Source of the DNA: Streptomyces cucumeris
Lineage (GTDB): Bacteria; Actinomycetota; Actinomycetes; Streptomycetales; Streptomycetaceae
DNA: 64,000 bases
Assembly: GCF_024295805.1 (NCBI RefSeq)
Contig: NZ_JANCLX010000002.1
Location: 486,293 to 550,292, forward strand
Reading direction: 5' to 3'
The stretch's first letter is position 1; every line of letters begins with the position of its first letter. Of the stretch, positions 59,840 through 64,000 are shown piece after piece. The notes below the pieces were generated by a model, which did not search any database, had not been told where the DNA came from, and saw only the letters and a list, made by a program, of their open reading frames with translations. The translations under genes were made by a program, and so were the position numbers.

Positions 59840-61674
59840 CGGCGCTCCTCCCCCTCCGCACTCTCGTCCCCGGACATCAGCTGCCGATACTCGGCGCTGT
59901 CACGCAGCAGTTGTTGATGGGTGCCGACGGCCGTGATCCGGCCCCCGGAGAGCAGCGCCACCCGGTCGGCGAGCAGCACGGTGGACGGGCGGTGCGCGAC
60001 GACCAGCGCCGTCGTGGTGGCGAGCACCTGCCGCAGCGCGGCCTCCACCAGCGCCTCGGTGTGGACGTCCAGCGCGGACAGCGGATCGTCCAGCACCAGG
60101 AAGCGCGGGCGGCCGACGACCGCGCGGGCCAGCGCGAGCCGCTGCCGCTGCCCGCCGGACAGGCTCAGCCCCTGCTCGCCGACCTGGGTCCGGTCGCCCT
60201 CCGGCAGCGCGTGCACAAAGCCGGCCTGCGCCACCTCCAGGGCGCGCAGCAGATCGGCCCGGTCCGCGCCGTCCGCGCCCATCAGTACGTTCTCCCCGGC
60301 GGTGGCGGAGAACAGGGTGGGTTCCTCGAAGGCGACGGCGACCAGCGCGCGCAGCTCCTCGCGGGGGAGTGCGGTGATGTCCCGTCCGTCGAGGGTGATC
60401 CGGCCGCGGGTGGGCTCCTGGAGCCGGGGGACCAGCGCGGTCAGCGTGGTCTTGCCGGAGCCGGTGGCGCCCACCAGCGCCATGGTCTCGCCGGGGCGGA
60501 TGTGCAGATCCACCCCGCGCAGCACCGGCGGTGCGTCCGCGGGCGCGTCGGCGAACCGGAACTCCACGCCCTCGAAGCGCAGTCCGCCGCGGGACTGGTC
60601 CCGCTGCCGGGGGACCACGGGCGCGCCGGCGGGGGCGGGCCGGTCACCGGCCGCGGCCGGGACCTCGTCCATCACCTCGAAGTAGCGGTCGGTCGCGGTC
60701 GCCGCGTCCTGGCTCATCGCGAGCAGGAAACCGAGCGACTCCACCGGCCAGCGCAGGGTGAGCGCCGTGGACAGGAAGGCGACCAGGGTGCCCGCCGACA
60801 GCTCGCCGTCGGCCACCTGGACCGTGCCCAGCATCAGCGCCGCGCCGATCGCCAGCTCCGGCAGCGTCATGATCAGCGCCCAGATGGCGGCCAGCAGCCC
60901 GGCCTTGCGCAGCTCGGTCGAGCGGACGCCCAGCGACAGGGCGCGGAAGGCACGGGCCTGGCTGCGGTGGCGGCCGAATCCCTTGACGATCCGGACGCCG
61001 AGCACGCCCTCCTCGACCACCGTGGTCAGATCGCCGGTCTGGTCCTGGACGGCCCGGGCCACGGTCGAGTAGCGCTTCTCGAAGTACGAGCAGAGGATCA
61101 CCAGCGGCACCGCCGGGACCACCAGCACCAGACCCAGCGTCCACTCCTGCGACAGCAGCAGCGCGAACCCGGCCAGTACGGTGACCCCGTTGACCACCAG
61201 GAAGGTGAGCGGGAAGGCCAGGAACATCCGCAGCAGCATCAGATCGGTGGTGGCGCGCGACAGGAGCTGACCGGAGGCCCAGCGGTCGTGGAAGGAGAGC
61301 GGCAGCCGTTGCAGATGGCGGTAGAGACCGGCGCGCATCTCCGCCTCGACGGAGGCCAGGGGACGGGCCACCAGCCAGCGCCGCACCCCGAACAGCCCCG
61401 CCTCGGCCACCCCGAGCGCCAGCAGCACGGCGCCGCCCAGCCACACCCCGCCCGGATCCCGGTCCGCCACCGGCCCGTCCACCATCCACTTGAGGACCAG
61501 CGGGATCGCCAGACCCAGACAGGACGCCACGATCGCCACCGGGACCGCCGTGAACAGCCGGGCCCGCACCGGCCGCACATACGGCCACAGCCGCAGCAGC
61601 GAACGCGTGGCGGAGCGGCGCCGCGGGGCGGCACCGCTCTCCTGGTCCCGGGGTCTTTCACTGGTGGTGGCCAT
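59836..61674 (-). CDS. ABC exporter half-transporter with Asp in place of catalytic Glu
   Basis: 612 residues, first gene of the four-gene exporter operon. Six helices precede an NBD with Walker A (GATGSGKTT), a Q-loop that has Glu instead of Gln (VAFEEPTLFS), perfect LSGGQRQRLALARAV, Walker B LVLDDPLSALD (Asp replaces the catalytic Glu) and H-loop VVAHRPSTV. Such subunits form the non-catalytic site in TM287/288-like heterodimers. No RBS lies before the ATG, but TAATCT is eight bases upstream on the minus strand, suggesting leaderless transcription of the whole operon. Confidence 0.94.
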   Translation of the reverse strand: MATTSERPRDQESGAAPRRRSATRSLLRLWPYVRPVRARLFTAVPVAIVASCLGLAIPLVLKWMVDGPVADRDPGGVWLGGAVLLALGVAEAGLFGVRRWLVARPLASVEAEMRAGLYRHLQRLPLSFHDRWASGQLLSRATTDLMLLRMFLAFPLTFLVVNGVTVLAGFALLLSQEWTLGLVLVVPAVPLVILCSYFEKRYSTVARAVQDQTGDLTTVVEEGVLGVRIVKGFGRHRSQARAFRALSLGVRSTELRKAGLLAAIWALIMTLPELAIGAALMLGTVQVADGELSAGTLVAFLSTALTLRWPVESLGFLLAMSQDAATATDRYFEVMDEVPAAAGDRPAPAGAPVVPRQRDQSRGGLRFEGVEFRFADAPADAPPVLRGVDLHIRPGETMALVGATGSGKTTLTALVPRLQEPTRGRITLDGRDITALPREELRALVAVAFEEPTLFSATAGENVLMGADGADRADLLRALEVAQAGFVHALPEGDRTQVGEQGLSLSGGQRQRLALARAVVGRPRFLVLDDPLSALDVHTEALVEAALRQVLATTTALVVAHRPSTVLLADRVALLSGGRITAVGTHQQLLRDSAEYRQLMSGDESAEGEERR

Positions 61675-61708
61675 CAGGAGTGAGATTACGGTTCACCACT
61701 GTCAGCTC

Positions 61709-64000
61709 TCACTCGGTTTTCCGGCGTAGGTCCGAGGGCGGAAGGGCGCGCAGCAGCAGTACCGAACGCTCCGGGAGCTCCAGCGGCGCGCCCGCCGGAT
61801 GCCGGGTGAGCGGGGGTGCGCCCTGGTCCTCGCGCGCGGTGTCGACGAGCAGTTCGTACGCGGACGCCCACGGCGGACCGGGCAGGGTGAAGGACAGCGG
61901 TTCCGCTCCCGCGTGCAGCAGCACCAGGAAGCTGTCGTCGCCGACCGGCCCGCCGCGCGGATCGCGCTGGGGCAGATCACGGCCGGAGAGACAGACCCCC
62001 AGCGCGGTGGTCGGCGCGTACCAGTCGGCCTCGGTCATCTCGGTGCCGCGCGGGGTGAACCAGGCCAGGTCGCGCACCCCGTCGGAGGGCCGGGCCCGGC
62101 CGGTGAAGAACACGGGGCGGCGCAGCACCGGATGGGCCCGGCGCAAGTCCACCAGCCGTGCGGTCAGCTCGGTCAGCGCCGCCCAGCCGGGGTCCTCCAG
62201 CAGCGACCAGTCCAGCCACCCGGTCTCGTTGTCCTGGCAGTACGCGTTGTTGTTGCCGCCCTGGGTGCGGCCGAGCTCATCGCCCGCCACCAGCATCGGC
62301 ACCCCGGTGGACAGCAGCAGGGTGGACAGCAGGTTGCGGAGCTGGCGGCGGCGCAGCGCGAGCACCCCGGCGTCATCGGTCCCGCCCTCGGTACCGCAGT
62401 TCCAGGAGCGGTTGTCATCGGTGCCGTCGCGGTTGCCCTCACCGTTGGCCTCGTTGTGCTTGCGTTCGTAGGAGACCAGGTCGCGCAGGGTGAAGCCGTC
62501 ATGGGCGGTGATGAAGTTGACCGAGGCGTACGGACGGCGGCCGCCCCAGCCGTAGAGGTCGCTGGAGCCGGACAGCCGGTAGCCGAGGTCGCGGACATCG
62601 GGCAGCGCACCGCGCCAGAAGTCGCGGACCGCGTCCCGGTAGTGGTCGTTCCACTCGGCCCACAGCGGCGGGAACGCGCCCACCCGGTACCCCCCCGGCC
62701 CCACGTCCCACGGTTCCGCGATCAGCTTCACCCGGCGCAGCACCGGGTCCTGGCCGACGGCGGACAGGAACGGGGCGAGCATGTCGACGTCGCTGTCGGT
62801 CCGGGCCAGCGCGCTGGCCAGGTCGAAGCGGAAGCCGTCCACCCCCATCTCGGTCACCCAGTAGCGCAGCGAATCCATGATCAGCCGCACCACCTGCGGC
62901 CGCAGGGCGTGCAGGGTGTTGCCGCAGCCGGTGACGTCGGCGTAGCGGCGCGGGTCCGGCTGGAGCCGGTAGTAGCCGCGGTTGTCGACACCGCGCAGCG
63001 AGAGGGTGGGGCCCAGTTCACCGGCCTCGGCGGTGTGGTTGTAGACCACGTCCAGGATCACCTCGATCCCGGCCCGGTGCAGGGCGCGCACCATCGCCCG
63101 GAACTCGGCCACCTGCTGGCCGCGGGTGCCGGTGGCGGCGTAAGCGGCGTGCGGGGCGAAGTAGCCGATGGTGTTGTAGCCCCAGTGGTTGCGCAGCCCC
63201 CGGCGCAGCAGATGGTCCTCATGGGCGAACTGGTGCACCGGCAGCAGCTCCACCGCGGTCACCCCGAGCCGGGTGAGGTGCTCGACGGCGGCGGGGTGGG
63301 CCAGTCCCGCGTAGGTGCCGCGCAGTTCGGGCGGCACCCCGGGGTGGCGCATGGTGAAGCCGCGCACATGGAGTTCGTAGATCACCGACTCGTCCCACGG
63401 GGTGCCGGGGCGGCGGTCCGTCCCGTCCGGGCCCCCGTCCGCCCCTTCGGCCGGGCTTCCCACCACCACCCCCTTGGGGACGTACGGGGCGGAGTCGCGG
63501 TCGTCGCGCACGGTGTCCGCCACATGCTGCTGCGGCCAGTCCCGCACATGGCCGTAGACCTCCGGCGGCAGCGCGAACTCGCCGTCCACGGCGCGTGCGT
63601 AGGGATCCAGCAGCAGTTTCGCCGGGTTCCAGCGGGCCCCGGTCCACGGGTCCCAGCGGCCGTGCACGCGGTAGCCGTAGCGGTGGCCGGGGAGCACCCC
63701 GGGGACGAAACCGTGCCAGGTGCCGTGGGCCTGCTCGGTGAGCGGGCAGCGGCTCTCGGTGCCGTCGTCGAACAGGCACAGCTCGACGGCCTCCGCACCG
63801 CCCGCCCACAGCGCGAAGTTGGTGCCCGCCACCCCGTCCGGTCCCCGGCACACCCGGGCCCCCAGCGGCTCCGGACCACCGGGCCAGGGCCGCGGACCCG
63901 CGGCCGGGACGGCGCGCGGCGCGGGCAGCGCGGCGGGGAGCCCCGCGACGGGGCCGGGTGCCGCGCCGGCCGCCGCGCGGCGGCCGGGGGGACCGCTGTA
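61709..64000 (-). CDS. glgX: Glycogen debranching enzyme GlgX (5' end beyond the window)
   Basis: The frame is open from 64000 to the stop at 61709, at least 763 residues. PWPGGPEPLGARV before the first in-frame GTG (63853) is typical GlgX N-terminal sequence, so the true start is outside the window. It hydrolyses alpha-1,6 branches left after phosphorylase. The CBM48 domain is followed by a GH13_11 barrel with nucleophile Asp in GFRFDLASAL, acid Glu in KLIAEPWDVGPGGY and third Asp in TAHDGFTLRDLVSY. LPVHQFAHEDHLLRRGLRNHWGYN is diagnostic of the isoamylase/GlgX group. It ends 34 bases before the ABC operon start. Confidence 0.94.
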   Translation of the reverse strand, partial: YSGPPGRRAAAGAAPGPVAGLPAALPAPRAVPAAGPRPWPGGPEPLGARVCRGPDGVAGTNFALWAGGAEAVELCLFDDGTESRCPLTEQAHGTWHGFVPGVLPGHRYGYRVHGRWDPWTGARWNPAKLLLDPYARAVDGEFALPPEVYGHVRDWPQQHVADTVRDDRDSAPYVPKGVVVGSPAEGADGGPDGTDRRPGTPWDESVIYELHVRGFTMRHPGVPPELRGTYAGLAHPAAVEHLTRLGVTAVELLPVHQFAHEDHLLRRGLRNHWGYNTIGYFAPHAAYAATGTRGQQVAEFRAMVRALHRAGIEVILDVVYNHTAEAGELGPTLSLRGVDNRGYYRLQPDPRRYADVTGCGNTLHALRPQVVRLIMDSLRYWVTEMGVDGFRFDLASALARTDSDVDMLAPFLSAVGQDPVLRRVKLIAEPWDVGPGGYRVGAFPPLWAEWNDHYRDAVRDFWRGALPDVRDLGYRLSGSSDLYGWGGRRPYASVNFITAHDGFTLRDLVSYERKHNEANGEGNRDGTDDNRSWNCGTEGGTDDAGVLALRRRQLRNLLSTLLLSTGVPMLVAGDELGRTQGGNNNAYCQDNETGWLDWSLLEDPGWAALTELTARLVDLRRAHPVLRRPVFFTGRARPSDGVRDLAWFTPRGTEMTEADWYAPTTALGVCLSGRDLPQRDPRGGPVGDDSFLVLLHAGAEPLSFTLPGPPWASAYELLVDTAREDQGAPPLTRHPAGAPLELPERSVLLLRALPPSDLRRKTE

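Noticed and set aside
1..64000. CRISPR array, prophage or integrated plasmid
   Set aside because: No spaced direct repeats, integrase, phage structural or replication genes were seen.

Overview
The window is a piece of a very GC-rich actinobacterial chromosome, almost certainly Streptomyces. The signs are extreme third-position GC, GTG/TTG starts, TANNNT -10 boxes six to eight bases before start codons (leaderless mRNAs), only two in-frame TTA codons found, and a gene content and order that I recall from the Streptomyces chromosome core (icmA, pyk, ackA, pta, pfkA, the glgB-pep2-treS-glgE cluster, glgP). No rRNA, tRNA, CRISPR array or prophage was seen.

Layout. (a) 1-4.3 kb: end of a MarR-like gene, a DUF3817 membrane protein, isobutyryl-CoA mutase large subunit icmA, a convergent TetR regulator and a thioredoxin/TPR protein. 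(b) 4.8-7.4 kb: a DUF6230 - DUF6114 - acidic secreted protein operon behind a long leader full of dyads. (c) 7.5-11.1 kb: a compact three-gene cassette, EACC1-like adaptor, caspase-TPR protease and double Clp-N/degenerate AAA protein, between strong terminators. It looks like a conflict or cell-death module and is the most interesting part of the window. (d) 11.1-17.2 kb: carbon overflow and glycolysis genes pyk, ackA, pta and pfkA. (e) 17.3-21.0 kb: three membrane-anchored extracytoplasmic proteins, the first an HTH-TM-ricin protein with a TTA codon. (f) 21.0-28.9 kb: a sugar ABC importer whose second permease is about 4.7 kb away from its partner, separated by a cupin, DinB, NUP, SDR and two small TIG-domain genes. 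(g) 29.1-33.3 kb: CitA/DcuS-type sensor kinase, response regulator and divergent DctA symporter, with a MITE-like inverted-repeat element between kinase and regulator. (h) 33.4-41.5 kb: the GlgE pathway on the minus strand (glgE-treS, pep2-glgB). Glucan phosphorylase glgP (44.2 kb) and debranching enzyme glgX (window end) complete alpha-glucan metabolism. (i) 41.7-44.0 kb: subtilisin-like protease and an XRE/MmyB-like regulator. (j) 46.8-47.3 kb: a structured leader before a 53-residue membrane protein. (k) 47.4-53.6 kb: three tandem thermolysin-like M4 proteases. (l) 53.9-61.7 kb: a DinB protein and four overlapping ABC exporter half-transporters, forming two heterodimers with degenerate ATP sites.

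How it fits together. TreS interconverts trehalose and maltose, Pep2 phosphorylates maltose, GlgE polymerises maltose-1-phosphate, GlgB branches the product, and GlgP and GlgX degrade it. Pfk, Pyk, Pta and AckA carry the released glucose through glycolysis to acetate. Functions are inferred from sequence motifs and recalled family knowledge; no database search was run.
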